This document shows, piece by piece, positions 16,004 through 29,707 of a stretch of DNA of 57,457 nt. The position numbers and the translations under genes were made by a program. Location of the stretch: NCBI RefSeq assembly GCF_023653175.1, contig NZ_JAMNXL010000003.1:1-57457 (forward strand). Reading direction: 5' to 3'. The first letter of the stretch is position 1; every line of letters starts with the position of its first letter. Source of the stretch: Erythrobacter sp. (GTDB lineage: Bacteria; Pseudomonadota; Alphaproteobacteria; Sphingomonadales; Sphingomonadaceae). Below the pieces are notes generated by a model. It saw only the letters and a program-made list of their open reading frames with translations. It had not been told where the DNA came from and ran no database searches.

Positions 16004-17386
16004 CTATGCCGCTACGGCACCGCGCATCTGGCCCGCGACCGCAGCCTTCCTTGCCGCGCTTCGCTCGAGCAGGCCGCGCGCCGAATCGATGCGCAGGCAA
16101 TAGGTGTTGAGGCCGATCTGGAGACCCACCAGCATCAGCATCACCGGCTGATAGGCGATCCCCTGGAACAGCGCCCCGACAAGGTAGATCAGCGCCCCCA
16201 TCTGCAACGCGGCGGCGAGCGGCGCGATCCAGCGGGTCGTCTCGTCCTCGGCCTTTTTCCAGCGGCGCTGGATACGCTCCATCTGCCACAGGCCCGTCAG
16301 GTGCAGCAGCAGCCACATGCCGAGCCCCGGCCAGCCCTGTTCGCCCAGCATTTCGAATACTGAGGAGTGGTAGGCCCGCGCCTTGTCCTCGACCTCGGTG
16401 TATTCGATTGTGGTGGTGTTCCCGTCGGTCTTCTTGACCGGCATGGTGTAGGTGAACTTGTTCGCGCGATAGGCATCGAACCCGCCGCCAAGGGGCTTGG
16501 TCTGGACATAGTCGAGCGTCCAGTTCCACACCGCCACGCGGGTCGAGGCGCTCTCGTCACCGCCGGGTTCGGCGATGGTCGCCATGCGGTCGTAATAGGA
16601 TTGCGGCAGGAAGGGCAGGGCGGTGAGCCCCAGCACGCCGGCCCCGGCGATGAACAGGATGCGCTGCTTCGAGTAGCGCAGCAGCAGCACCGCCAGCGCG
16701 GCAATGCAGAGCAGCCCCGTGCGCGCCTCGGTGCCGATCGGCACCAGCAGCGCGGAAAAGGTCAGTGCGGCGGCAAAGGCCGTCACCGTCCAGTGCTTGG
16801 GGAAGATCGTGCCGTGCTTGACGAACCACCACAGCAAGGGGATCAGCCCGATCGCCACGGTCGCCAATGTCGAGCTTTCGTAGATGCCAGAGTTGTCGTC
16901 GACGAAGAAATTGAGCTCGCCATAGCCGCCCCCGCCGGTCACCACCTTGAGGCCGGTGGCGATCACGATCATCGCCACGCTCAAGACCAGCGATAGCGCC
17001 AGGCCCTCGATCCGCGCGCGGGTGGTGAGGGTGAGGGGCAGGAAGATCGCGAAGAGCAGCGCCTTCCACACCCAGTCCCACTTGGTCTGCGCATCGAGCG
17101 GGAAATCGGCATTGGACGTGGTCCACCAGCAATAGAAGAGCAGGCCCAGCATCAGGCCCTGCCGCAAGGTGAAGCGCGCGCCCTCCTTGCGGTCCAAGGC
17201 CAGCCACCCGCCGAAGGCCGCGGCAAAGGCGATCAGCGACAAGGGCAGGGTGGTGATGATCGAATAGCCGATCCGCTGCGGCGCGAGGATGTCGATATAG
17301 ACATAGAGCAGCACCCACAAAAACGGGCGCCGGAGGCCGAGCAGCATGGCATAGGCGATGAAGACGAGGAAGAAGAGGTCCTTCAC
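16004..17386 (-). CDS. O-antigen-ligase-type O-glycosylation ligase, exosortase-A associated
   Basis: 460-residue polytopic membrane protein with roughly ten hydrophobic segments. It has the long periplasmic loop before the last helices typical of Wzy/WaaL ligases, including KARAYHSSVFEMLGEQGWPG. N-terminal LGLRRPFLWVLLYVYIDILAPQRIGYS matches the putative O-glycosylation ligases found with exosortase A/PEP-CTERM systems. It probably transfers a lipid-linked glycan to an exported acceptor at the inner membrane. Its ATG overlaps the stop of the upstream 71-aa gene by 4 nt (ATGA). Confidence 0.85.
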   Translation of the reverse strand: MKDLFFLVFIAYAMLLGLRRPFLWVLLYVYIDILAPQRIGYSIITTLPLSLIAFAAAFGGWLALDRKEGARFTLRQGLMLGLLFYCWWTTSNADFPLDAQTKWDWVWKALLFAIFLPLTLTTRARIEGLALSLVLSVAMIVIATGLKVVTGGGGYGELNFFVDDNSGIYESSTLATVAIGLIPLLWWFVKHGTIFPKHWTVTAFAAALTFSALLVPIGTEARTGLLCIAALAVLLLRYSKQRILFIAGAGVLGLTALPFLPQSYYDRMATIAEPGGDESASTRVAVWNWTLDYVQTKPLGGGFDAYRANKFTYTMPVKKTDGNTTTIEYTEVEDKARAYHSSVFEMLGEQGWPGLGMWLLLHLTGLWQMERIQRRWKKAEDETTRWIAPLAAALQMGALIYLVGALFQGIAYQPVMLMLVGLQIGLNTYCLRIDSARGLLERSAARKAAVAGQMRGAVAA

Positions 17387-17598
17387 TGCGCCCTCTCGTC
17401 TGAATTTGCCCCGTGCTCGCCGCGCGCACGGCGGGCTTCGTTGCGGCCCAGGGCGCTGGCAGCCTTGCGGTTGCCGGCGGTCTCGGACTTGATGTCATCC
17501 AGCAGCGGGTCGACATCGAGCCCGTCGCGCAGCACCAGCCGCATCATCGCGACCGCGAGCAGGCCATGGCCGAGGGCAAGGGCGAAGGTGTCGATCAT
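17383..17598 (-). CDS. Small hypothetical protein coupled to the O-ligase gene
   Basis: 71 residues: a hydrophobic start (MIDTFALALGHGLLAVAMMRLVLRDGL) and a charged, low-complexity C-terminus rich in Arg, Ala and Glu. The stop overlaps the ligase start (ATGA), supporting translation. I do not recognise a domain. It may be a small subunit or accessory of the ligase; its start faces the glycosyltransferase promoter 91 bp away. Confidence 0.6.
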   Translation of the reverse strand: MIDTFALALGHGLLAVAMMRLVLRDGLDVDPLLDDIKSETAGNRKAASALGRNEARRARGEHGANSDERAQ

Positions 17599-17689
17599 GG
17601 GTCAGGCGGGTTCCGCAAGCGTCATGGGTGAGCCTTACTCCCAGCCAGTTGACGCGGCGTTAAGCACGCCTGCGATAGAGAACACGGCC

Positions 17690-18943
17690 ATGACCCGCGT
17701 CCTCCACGTCCTCGACCATTCGCTGCCGCTCCACAGCGGCTACACCTTCCGCACGCGCGCCATTCTGAAAGCGCAGGAGGGCCATGGGCTGGAGGTGCGC
17801 GGGATCACCGGGCAGCGGCACAATCTCGAGGCGGCCGTGACAGGCCGGTGCGAGGAAGCCGATGGGCTCATCTTCCACCGCACCCCCGGCACGCCCTCCG
17901 GCCCGGCACCCTTGCGCGAACTGGGCGAGATCGAGGCGCTGACCGCCGCGATTATCGGCCTCGCCGACGAATGGCGCCCCGACATCATCCACGCCCATTC
18001 GCCTGCCTTGTGCGGCGCGGCCGCGATGCGTGCCGCGCGGGCGCTGGGCGTGCCTTTCGTCTACGAGATCCGCGCCTTCTGGGAGGATGCCGCGGTCGGC
18101 AACCTGTCGGGCACCGAGGGCAACCTCAAATACCGGCTGACCCGTGCGCTCGAGACCAGCGTGGCGCGCGCGGCGGACGCGCTGTTCACCATCTGCCACG
18201 GATTGAAGGACGATCTGGCGTCGCGCGGCATTCCGGAGGCGCGCATCAATGTCATGCCCAACGGGGTCGACCTCGGCCTGTTCGGCGATCCGCTCCCGCG
18301 TGACGAGGCGCTGGCGGGCGAACTCGGCATCGCGCCGCAAGCGCCGGTGATCGGTTATATCGGCAGCTTCTATGCCTATGAGGGAGTCGACGATCTGATC
18401 GCCGCCATGCCGCTGCTCCGCCAATCGCACCCGGATGCGCGCCTGCTGCTGGTGGGGGCAGGGCCGATGGACGCAAGCTGGCGCGCCGCCGCCGCCGCGC
18501 TGCCCGAGCCTGCGGCCGTGATCTTCACCGGCCGCGTGCCGCACACCGCGGTGGAGCGCTACTATTCGCTGGTCGACGTGCTCGCCTATCCGAGGAAAGC
18601 GCAGCGCCTCACCGATCTGGTCACGCCCTTGAAGCCCCTGGAAGCCATGGCCCAGCGCCGCTTGGTCGCGGCATCAAGCGTCGGCGGGCACCGCGAGCTG
18701 ATCGAGGACGGGGTGACGGGCACGCTCTTTGCTCCCGACGATCCCGCCACCTGCGCCGCCGCGCTCGCCCGCCTGCTCGACAATCGCGGCGAATGGGAGG
18801 CGATGAAGGCGCGCGCGGTCGATCACGTGCGCACCCGCCACGACTGGGCCGGGAACGCGCGGCATTATCTCTCTGTTTACCATCTCTTGCTAGCCCATGG
18901 TGATACTGACGGCGCGCCGCGCGCTGTCGCACGCATGGGGTAG
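17690..18943 (+). CDS. GT4 glycosyltransferase, exosortase-A/PEP-CTERM associated
   Basis: 417 residues from ATG 17690; the ORF track's 500 aa include 83 spurious residues. MTRVLHVLDHSLPLHSGYTFRTRAI is the characteristic start of the exosortase-A-associated GT4 subfamily, with the HSGY stretch. The C-terminal nucleotide-sugar domain includes IGYIGSFYAYEGVDDLI and DLVTPLKPLEAMAQRRL. It should add a sugar to a lipid carrier or exopolysaccharide precursor at the cytoplasmic face. It is divergent from the ligase pair. Confidence 0.9.
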   Translation: MTRVLHVLDHSLPLHSGYTFRTRAILKAQEGHGLEVRGITGQRHNLEAAVTGRCEEADGLIFHRTPGTPSGPAPLRELGEIEALTAAIIGLADEWRPDIIHAHSPALCGAAAMRAARALGVPFVYEIRAFWEDAAVGNLSGTEGNLKYRLTRALETSVARAADALFTICHGLKDDLASRGIPEARINVMPNGVDLGLFGDPLPRDEALAGELGIAPQAPVIGYIGSFYAYEGVDDLIAAMPLLRQSHPDARLLLVGAGPMDASWRAAAAALPEPAAVIFTGRVPHTAVERYYSLVDVLAYPRKAQRLTDLVTPLKPLEAMAQRRLVAASSVGGHRELIEDGVTGTLFAPDDPATCAAALARLLDNRGEWEAMKARAVDHVRTRHDWAGNARHYLSVYHLLLAHGDTDGAPRAVARMG

Positions 18944-18950
18944 TTGTCGC

Positions 18951-19925
18951 ATGGCAAAGGGGCGCAAGGGCAAGTCGGAGCAGGGCAAGCGCAAGACGAG
19001 CTTGCCGCGTCCGGCCCGCATGCCGCTCGCCGCGCACCGGGCCTTCGCGCCGCTGCTGGGCCTGTGGGGCCTGCTGCTCGGCGCGGGCATGGTCCTGGTG
19101 CTGCCGACCGCGATGGTCGAGCAGATGCTCCGCGGCACGCTGATCGGTACCTGGCCCGCCGCGCAGTCGGCGCTCGCCTGGATTGTCGGCGGTCTGCTCG
19201 GAGGGCTGTTGTTCGCCTTCGCCGCCTATCACCATGTCGGCGCGCGCCGCGGCGTGCGCAGTCCCTCGGTGGCCGAAATGGCCGCGCGCCGGGTGACCCC
19301 GATCAATCCCGCGCGCGACTTGGGCTCGCTGCGGCTCGACGATCCGGTCGAGACCATGCCCTTCACCACGCCCGCATGGCGCGATGCCGAAATCGGCGAT
19401 CCGCTGCCAGCGCCTGAGCCCGCTCCTGCGCCCGAGCCGCGCGAGCTCGATCTGGCCGATTTTGCCGAACTGTCCGGCCGCAACGCGGTGTGGGTCGAGG
19501 AGGCGGCGCCTGCCGCGCCCGCCGTGTCCCGACCCGCGCCCGCGCCGGTCGACCCCGCGCCCGCTGATCCGGTCGCAGCTATCGGCGCCCGAACCGCGCG
19601 CGCGGCCACGGCTGGCTTGCCCGTCCCGGGCACCGCCGCGCTTGCTCGCCTGCGCGCCGTGCCGGCCAGCGAATTGAGCCTCGCCGAGATGGTCGAACGC
19701 TTTGCCGCCGCGCTCCACGAGGTGCGCGAGACCGCGCCCGGCCGTAGTCTCGGGCCCGGCGATCTGGCCGCGCGCGAGGCGGCGCTGGGCGAGGCCCTCA
19801 AGGCGCTCGAGGCACTGAGCGGCAAGGGCCGTCCCGCGCCGCGCCTGCCGCGCCGCGACGAACCGCTCCACGCTGCGCGCGCCCGCTTCCAGTCGCACTA
19901 CGAGCGCGCCCGCGGGGCGGCCTGA
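18951..19925 (+). CDS. Hypothetical membrane protein with Ala/Pro-rich region
   Basis: 324 residues from the ATG at 18951, 7 nt after the glycosyltransferase stop. A basic start (MAKGRKGKSEQGKRK) precedes two hydrophobic helices (LLGLWGLLLGAGMVLVL and ALAWIVGGLLGGLLFAFAAY). A long low-complexity Ala/Pro segment follows, then a helical charged C-terminus (LSLAEMVERFAAALHEV). I do not recognise the family. Close spacing suggests the same transcript as the glycosyltransferase, so a role in envelope glycan assembly is possible but unproved. Confidence 0.65.
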   Translation: MAKGRKGKSEQGKRKTSLPRPARMPLAAHRAFAPLLGLWGLLLGAGMVLVLPTAMVEQMLRGTLIGTWPAAQSALAWIVGGLLGGLLFAFAAYHHVGARRGVRSPSVAEMAARRVTPINPARDLGSLRLDDPVETMPFTTPAWRDAEIGDPLPAPEPAPAPEPRELDLADFAELSGRNAVWVEEAAPAAPAVSRPAPAPVDPAPADPVAAIGARTARAATAGLPVPGTAALARLRAVPASELSLAEMVERFAAALHEVRETAPGRSLGPGDLAAREAALGEALKALEALSGKGRPAPRLPRRDEPLHAARARFQSHYERARGAA

Positions 19926-20214
19926 GGTCGGGCCCGGGATGGGCTACATCGGCGCAAAAGCTGCAACCGACTGGGCCGGAACCTGCATGCCGCGCAATCA
20001 ACCTAAAGTCTGAATAGGTCTGCGAGAAATATTACTTCGCGCGACACCCTTGCCAAACCCGCTTCCTGTCGGCATGAGAGCCCCGAAAACGGGCAATGGC
20101 CACCCCGGGCGGGGGGCTGCGCCCGATAGACCTGCCAGAGGCGTGTTCCTTTGCATGAGCGATCATGCGAGTGAGGTTCGCGCCTCTCGGCATCTGACAG
20201 ATCGGATTTGACGC
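19926..20214. other. Intergenic leader region of gltB
   Basis: 289 bp without a gene. It must hold the gltB promoter. It contains a TTTCCT-less, moderately AT-richer stretch (GAGAAATATTACTTCGCG) about 190 bp before gltB and no hairpin with a T tract. I see no identifiable operator. Confidence 0.4.
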
Positions 20215-24855
<4,641 letters not shown>

Positions 24856-24877
24856 TTTTCAGGAACGAGACAATACA

Positions 24878-26314
24878 ATGGGCAAGGAAACCGGATTTCT
24901 CGAGCTGGACCGCCGCGAGCGGGATTATCTAGATCCCCAGGAACGGCTGAAGAACTACCGCGAATTCGTCATCCAGCCGGATGATGCCACGCTGACGGGG
25001 CAGGCCTCGCGCTGCATGAATTGCGGCATTCCCTATTGCCACAACGGCTGTCCGGTGAACAACATGATCCCGGACTGGAACCACCTCGTCTACGAGGCGG
25101 ACTGGAAGCGTGCGCTCGACAACCTCCATTCCACCAACAATTTCCCCGAGTTTACCGGCCGCATCTGCCCAGCGCCCTGCGAGGCGGCGTGCACGCTCAA
25201 CATCATCGACCAGCCGGTGACCATCAAGTCGATCGAATGCGCGATCGTCGACCGCGGGTGGAAGGAAGGCTGGGTCAAGCCGCAGATCCCCGCCCAGAAG
25301 ACTGGCAAGTCGGTCGCGGTCGTCGGTTCGGGCCCGGCGGGCCTTGCCTGCGCGCAGCAGCTCGCGCGTGCCGGGCACAGCGTCACGGTGTTCGAGAAGT
25401 CGGACCGCGTCGGCGGCCTGCTCCGCTACGGCATTCCCGACTTCAAGATGGAAAAGCACCTCATCAACCGCCGCGCCCAGCAAATGGAAGCCGAAGGGGT
25501 GACGTTCAAAACCTCCAAGGAGGTCGGCGTCGACATCTCGTTCGCCAGCCTGAAGGAGAATTTCGACGCGGTGGTGCTGGCGGGCGGCGCGGAAGATGCG
25601 CGCGCGCTGGCGATCCCCGGCGCGGAAATGCCCGGCGTGCGGCTCGCGATGGAATTCCTCACCCAGCAGAACAAGCGCGTCGCGGGCGACGATGAATTGC
25701 GCGCTGCCCCGCGCGGCAGCCTGACTGCGACCGGCAAGCACGTGGTCGTGCTAGGCGGCGGGGACACCGGGAGCGACTGTGTCGGCACCTCGAACCGGCA
25801 GGGCGCTTTGAGTGTCACCCAGCTCGAGATCATGCCCAAGCCGCCGGAAAAGGAAGACAAGGCGCTGACCTGGCCCGATTGGCCGATGAAGCTGCGCACC
25901 TCCTCCAGCCACCAGGAGGGCGTCGAGCGCGACTGGGCGGTGCTTGCCAAGCGCGTGATCGGTGACGGCGAGAAGGTCACCGGGCTCGAATGCGTGCGCG
26001 TCGAGTGGGTAGACCGGCAGATGCAGGAAATCGCCGGCAGCGAATTCACCATCCCGGCCGACCTGATCCTGTTGGCGATGGGCTTCGTCGGCCCGCGCAA
26101 GGCCGGACTGCTCGAACAGGCGGGCGTCACGCTCGACCCGCGCGGCAATGTCGCGGCAGACACGAACAGCTATGCGACCAGCGAGCCCAATGTGTTCGCC
26201 TGCGGCGACATGCGGCGCGGGCAGAGCCTGGTCGTCTGGGCGATCCGCGAGGGCCGTCAGGCCGCACGCGCGGTCGACGAGGCGCTGATGGGGGTCTCCG
26301 AACTCCCGCGCTGA
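24878..26314 (+). CDS. gltD: Glutamate synthase small subunit
   Basis: 478 residues. [17 protein letters not shown] (C46, C49, C54, C58) and CPAPCEAAC ligate two 4Fe-4S clusters. [21 protein letters not shown] is split across the FAD Rossmann motif and [16 protein letters not shown] is the NADPH site. It passes electrons from NADPH to GltB. It follows gltB in the standard operon order with GGAACGA before the ATG. Confidence 0.97.
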   Translation: MGKETGFLELDRRERDYLDPQERLKNYREFVIQPDDATLTGQASRCMNCGIPYCHNGCPVNNMIPDWNHLVYEADWKRALDNLHSTNNFPEFTGRICPAPCEAACTLNIIDQPVTIKSIECAIVDRGWKEGWVKPQIPAQKTGKSVAVVGSGPAGLACAQQLARAGHSVTVFEKSDRVGGLLRYGIPDFKMEKHLINRRAQQMEAEGVTFKTSKEVGVDISFASLKENFDAVVLAGGAEDARALAIPGAEMPGVRLAMEFLTQQNKRVAGDDELRAAPRGSLTATGKHVVVLGGGDTGSDCVGTSNRQGALSVTQLEIMPKPPEKEDKALTWPDWPMKLRTSSSHQEGVERDWAVLAKRVIGDGEKVTGLECVRVEWVDRQMQEIAGSEFTIPADLILLAMGFVGPRKAGLLEQAGVTLDPRGNVAADTNSYATSEPNVFACGDMRRGQSLVVWAIREGRQAARAVDEALMGVSELPR

Positions 26315-26367
26315 GGCAGGCAGGCGCGCCTGATCCGCCGCGCGCCCGCCCCCCGCCGCGCGCGCGG

Positions 26368-28146
26368 TCAGGAGGGCTTGAACTTCTGCTTGTGCCCGGG
26401 CTTCTTGGCGTAGGCGGGCTTGCCCGGATTGGGGCCGCTGCCCGGCTTGACGAACCCGCGCTGCGGCGGCTTGGCCTTGACGAAGGCATTGTCGGCGCCG
26501 CTGCGCGAGGGGCGGCGCTGGCGGTTGCTGCGCGCCGCTTCGCGCGGGCCGGCGTCCGAGCGTTCGATCCGCACCGACTCCTCGTCGCCCTCGCCCTCGC
26601 CGGTGCGCGCGGCTGTGGCGGCATACTTGTCGGCGAGTGCACGCGGAATCTGGAAATAGGTCTCGGCCTGCCCGATGCGGATTGCGCCGATCTCCCCGCG
26701 CGTCACGTGCCCGCGGCGGCAGATCAGCGGCAGCAGCCAGCGCGGGTCGGCGCCGTCGCTGCGGCCGATCTCCATCCGGAACCACACCGTGTCCTCGAAA
26801 CCGGGACGATGGCGCTCCTTCTGCGCCTCGCGGCTGTTGGCGACGATCTCCTCGGGCTCGGGCATCCGCGCGCGGTGGGCGTGGACAAGCATCGCGGCGA
26901 TGTCTTCGGGCGAGCGCTCGGCGAGCAGGCGCTGGGCGAGCTCGCGGTCGGCCTCGTCGAACTCGGTGGGCGCGAGGAGCTTGCCGAGCAGGCGCTCGCG
27001 GTCGCGCTGCGCGATCATCTCGCGGTCGGGCACGTCCTGCCACTCGGCATTGATACCGGCGCGGCCGAGCATCGCCTCGACCCGGCGGCGGGCGGAGAAG
27101 GGCACGATCAGCACCGCCACCCCCTTGCGCCCGGCACGCCCTGTGCGGCCCGAACGGTGCTGGAGCGTTTCGGCGTCGCGCGGCAGCTCGACATGGACGA
27201 CGAGGCTCAGCCCCGGCAGGTCGATCCCGCGCGCGGCAACATCGGTCGCCACGCAAACGCGGGCGCGGCCATCGCGCAGCGCCTGCAGCGCCTGATTGCG
27301 CTCGCCCTGCGAATGCTCGCCCGACAGCGCCACGACTGCAAAGCCGCGCTCCTGCAAGGTCGCGTGGAGGTGGCGCACCTTTTCACGCGTGGCGCAGAAC
27401 AGGATCGCGGTTTCCGCCTCGTGGAAGCGCAGCAGGTTGACCACCGCGTTCTCGACCTCGGGCGGGGAGACGGTGACCGCCTGATAGGCGATGTCGCCAT
27501 GCCCGCGGCCGCCTTCGCTGATCGTGGCGATGCGCAGCGCGTCGGTCTGGTAGCGCCGCGCGAGCGCCTCGATTGGGCGCGGCATGGTGGCCGAGAACAG
27601 CAGGGTGCGGCGGGTGTCCGGGGTGCCGTCGAGGATCGCTTCCAGTTCTTCGCGAAAGCCCATGTCGAGCATCTCGTCGGCTTCATCGAGCACCGCGACG
27701 GCGAGGCCGGAGAGGTTCAATGCCCCGCGCTCGAAATGGTCGCGCAGGCGGCCGGGCGTGCCAACCACGATCGCCGGGCCCGAGTTCAGCACCTTGCGTT
27801 CGGCCGAGGGGTTCATGCCGCCCACGCAAGTGGCCACGCGCGCGCCGGTGCGCTGGTAGAGCCATTCGAGCTCGCGGCTGACCTGCAGTGCCAGCTCGCG
27901 GGTCGGGGTGATGACCAGCGCCAGCGGGGCTTGGACAAAGCCGATCCGCTCCTCGCCGCCCAGCAGCTCGGGCGCCATCGCGAGACCGAAGGCGACCGTC
28001 TTGCCCGAGCCGGTCTGCGCCGAGACGACAAGGTCGCGCCCCGCCGCTTCAGGCTCGAGCACAGCGGCCTGCACGCTGGTTGCGGCCTCGTAGCCGCGTT
28101 CTTGCAGCGCGGCGGCGAGGGAGGCGGGAAGGGTGGGGAATGTCAT
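26368..28146 (-). CDS. DEAD-box RNA helicase with DbpA-type RNA-binding domain
   Basis: 592 residues from ATG 28146; the ORF track adds 59 upstream residues. Motifs in order: Q motif YEAATSVQ, Walker A SAQTGSGKT (42-50), PTRELA, GTPGRL, DEADEMLD, FSATMP, and HRSGRTGRAGRKG. A C-terminal domain with CRRGHVTRGEIGAIRIGQAETYFQI matches the DbpA RNA-recognition fold that targets 23S rRNA in E. coli DbpA. The basic tail (KAKPPQRGFVKPGSGPNPGKP) is low complexity. It probably acts in ribosome assembly or cold adaptation (DeaD/CsdA/DbpA group). Convergent with gltD. Confidence 0.93.
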   Translation of the reverse strand: MTFPTLPASLAAALQERGYEAATSVQAAVLEPEAAGRDLVVSAQTGSGKTVAFGLAMAPELLGGEERIGFVQAPLALVITPTRELALQVSRELEWLYQRTGARVATCVGGMNPSAERKVLNSGPAIVVGTPGRLRDHFERGALNLSGLAVAVLDEADEMLDMGFREELEAILDGTPDTRRTLLFSATMPRPIEALARRYQTDALRIATISEGGRGHGDIAYQAVTVSPPEVENAVVNLLRFHEAETAILFCATREKVRHLHATLQERGFAVVALSGEHSQGERNQALQALRDGRARVCVATDVAARGIDLPGLSLVVHVELPRDAETLQHRSGRTGRAGRKGVAVLIVPFSARRRVEAMLGRAGINAEWQDVPDREMIAQRDRERLLGKLLAPTEFDEADRELAQRLLAERSPEDIAAMLVHAHRARMPEPEEIVANSREAQKERHRPGFEDTVWFRMEIGRSDGADPRWLLPLICRRGHVTRGEIGAIRIGQAETYFQIPRALADKYAATAARTGEGEGDEESVRIERSDAGPREAARSNRQRRPSRSGADNAFVKAKPPQRGFVKPGSGPNPGKPAYAKKPGHKQKFKPS

Positions 28147-28376
28147 GGGGAGGGGGCTTTTCTTGGAAGCGGAACGCCCTCCGCACGGGGGCGCGGGATC
28201 GGGCGGATTGCCGGGGGGTGAGGGGCCATTGCGGACGTCACCCCGCAGGAACAAGCGCGCCCATAGCGACAAAAGCGGCTCTTGGCCTGTCAAAAGTGAT
28301 GCGCGCCGGAAATGAATGCGCACACGGGGGGCGGGCCGAGCGCGAGGGGGAGGGAGGATTGCCGCCGCGCGGCGCG

Positions 28377-28682
28377 CTAGCCGAGGCGGTTCGGCGTCGG
28401 ATCGCCGCGCTCGATGATCAGCTGTTTGCGCGCCTCGGTCAGGCAGCCTGCATAGATCGCTTCGATCTCGCCCCGCGCGCGCCCGGTTCGCCCGGCGAGG
28501 AGGGTGATCAGGCCATCTGCATCACGCAGCGCAACCTCCTCCACCAGCGCGGCCTCGTCGATCCCGAGGGCGCGGGCCAGCAGGCGGGTTGCCCGCACCC
28601 GCTGCCGGAAATCGAAGTCCATGAGCCGCGCGGACTCGAACTCCTCCTTCTTGCGCATCGCCTTGCCGAGGTCGAACACCAT
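28377..28682 (-). CDS. Small hypothetical protein
   Basis: 101 residues from the ATG at 28682; the longer track ORF would run back through the operator-like palindrome. The sequence is helical and charged (KAMRKKEEFESARLMDFDFRQRVR), with a middle ALGIDEAALVEEVALRD and no membrane segment or signal. I do not recognise the family. It lies 230 bp upstream of the helicase start, a gap in which I see no gene, and is divergent from the DUF5694 gene. Confidence 0.6.
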   Translation of the reverse strand: MVFDLGKAMRKKEEFESARLMDFDFRQRVRATRLLARALGIDEAALVEEVALRDADGLITLLAGRTGRARGEIEAIYAGCLTEARKQLIIERGDPTPNRLG

Positions 28683-28781
28683 GCAGCGCAATATAGGGGG
28701 TGCCCGCGCAGGCTCAATTGTGCGGAGCGCAGTGCGAGCGAAAAAGTGACGCGCCCGCGCCAGGCCTTGCCCCGTCTCCAC

Positions 28782-28799
28782 TACTGTATTAATGCAGTA
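28782..28799. promoter_or_regulatory. Palindromic operator-like site upstream of the DUF5694 gene
   Basis: TACTGTATTAATGCAGTA is an 18-bp palindrome with one mismatched pair, centred on ATTAAT. It ends 23 bp before the ATG at 28823, where a repressor would block initiation. Its form resembles sites of GntR-family regulators (YtrA-type), but no such regulator is in this window. The AT-rich core stands out in GC-rich surroundings. Confidence 0.6.
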
Positions 28800-28822
28800 A
28801 CGCACCAAGAGGGGGAACAGGC

Positions 28823-29707
28823 ATGAGACTTCTGAAGGCACTCGCCGGGATCGCAGCGCTGCTTGCGGCGCCCGTGCTGGCCGATGACGCATCGGGGGCG
28901 CAAGGCCCGTCCGATCGCGCATCCGAGCCTGTGCAGGTCATGATCCTGGGGACGTATCATTTCGCCAATCCCGGGCGTGATGTGGCCAACATGGAAGTCG
29001 ACGATGTCCTCGCGCCCAGGCGGCAGGCGGAGATTGCTGCATTGGTTGTCAGTCTTGCCGAATGGGCGCCCACCAGGATCTTGGTCGAGGACGAGGCTGA
29101 GCCGCCGACGCTCGCCTTGCCCGCCTTTGCTCAGGCGGACGCGCTGCTGGCGACATCGCGCAGCGAGAGCGTGCAGATCGGCTTTCGCCTCGCGCGGCAG
29201 CTCGGCCATCAGGCTGTCTATGGCTTTGACGAGCGAGGGGGGCAGGGCGAGCCCGATTACTTCCCGATCGGCAAGGTGCAAGCCTTCGCCGAGGCAAACG
29301 GGATGACGGATGATCTTGGGGCGATATTCGCCGAGGTCCAGGCCCTGTCGGCCGAGCAGCAGGAGCAACTGGCAAGGCAGTCGATCGCCGAATCGCTCTT
29401 CGTTCACAATGACGGCGCGGGTTTGGCACGGATGCACGACCGCGCCTATTACGCGATGCTCCGCTTCGGCAACGGCAAGGCGCAACCCGGCGCGGAGCTC
29501 AACGCTTACTGGTACATGCGCAACGCGAAGATGTTCGCCAAGATCGCCATGCTTGCGCAGCCGGGGGACCGGGTGCTCGTGATTGCGGGCAGCGGTCATG
29601 CCACGTGGCTGAGGCATTTCGCCGAGCACATGCCGGGCTTCGCGCTTGTCGAAGCGATGCCCTATCTCGAGCGTGCGGCGACACGTCTGCGCGCCGCTGC
29701 GCCCTAG
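28823..29707 (+). CDS. DUF5694 exported protein (TraB/EreA-like fold suspected)
   Basis: 294 residues with a signal peptide (MRLLKALAGIAALLAAPVLA). The body starts VMILGTYHFANPGRDVANMEVDDV, the signature of DUF5694, and later has RILVEDEAE and RVLVIAGSGHATWLRHF. The GTYHF/E/GxGH pattern recalls metal-dependent TraB/ChaN/EreA-like proteins, but this link is inference. GAGGGGGAACAGGC precedes the ATG. It is preceded by a near-perfect palindrome and converges with the nitroreductase gene, overlapping its stop codon. Confidence 0.75.
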   Translation: MRLLKALAGIAALLAAPVLADDASGAQGPSDRASEPVQVMILGTYHFANPGRDVANMEVDDVLAPRRQAEIAALVVSLAEWAPTRILVEDEAEPPTLALPAFAQADALLATSRSESVQIGFRLARQLGHQAVYGFDERGGQGEPDYFPIGKVQAFAEANGMTDDLGAIFAEVQALSAEQQEQLARQSIAESLFVHNDGAGLARMHDRAYYAMLRFGNGKAQPGAELNAYWYMRNAKMFAKIAMLAQPGDRVLVIAGSGHATWLRHFAEHMPGFALVEAMPYLERAATRLRAAAP

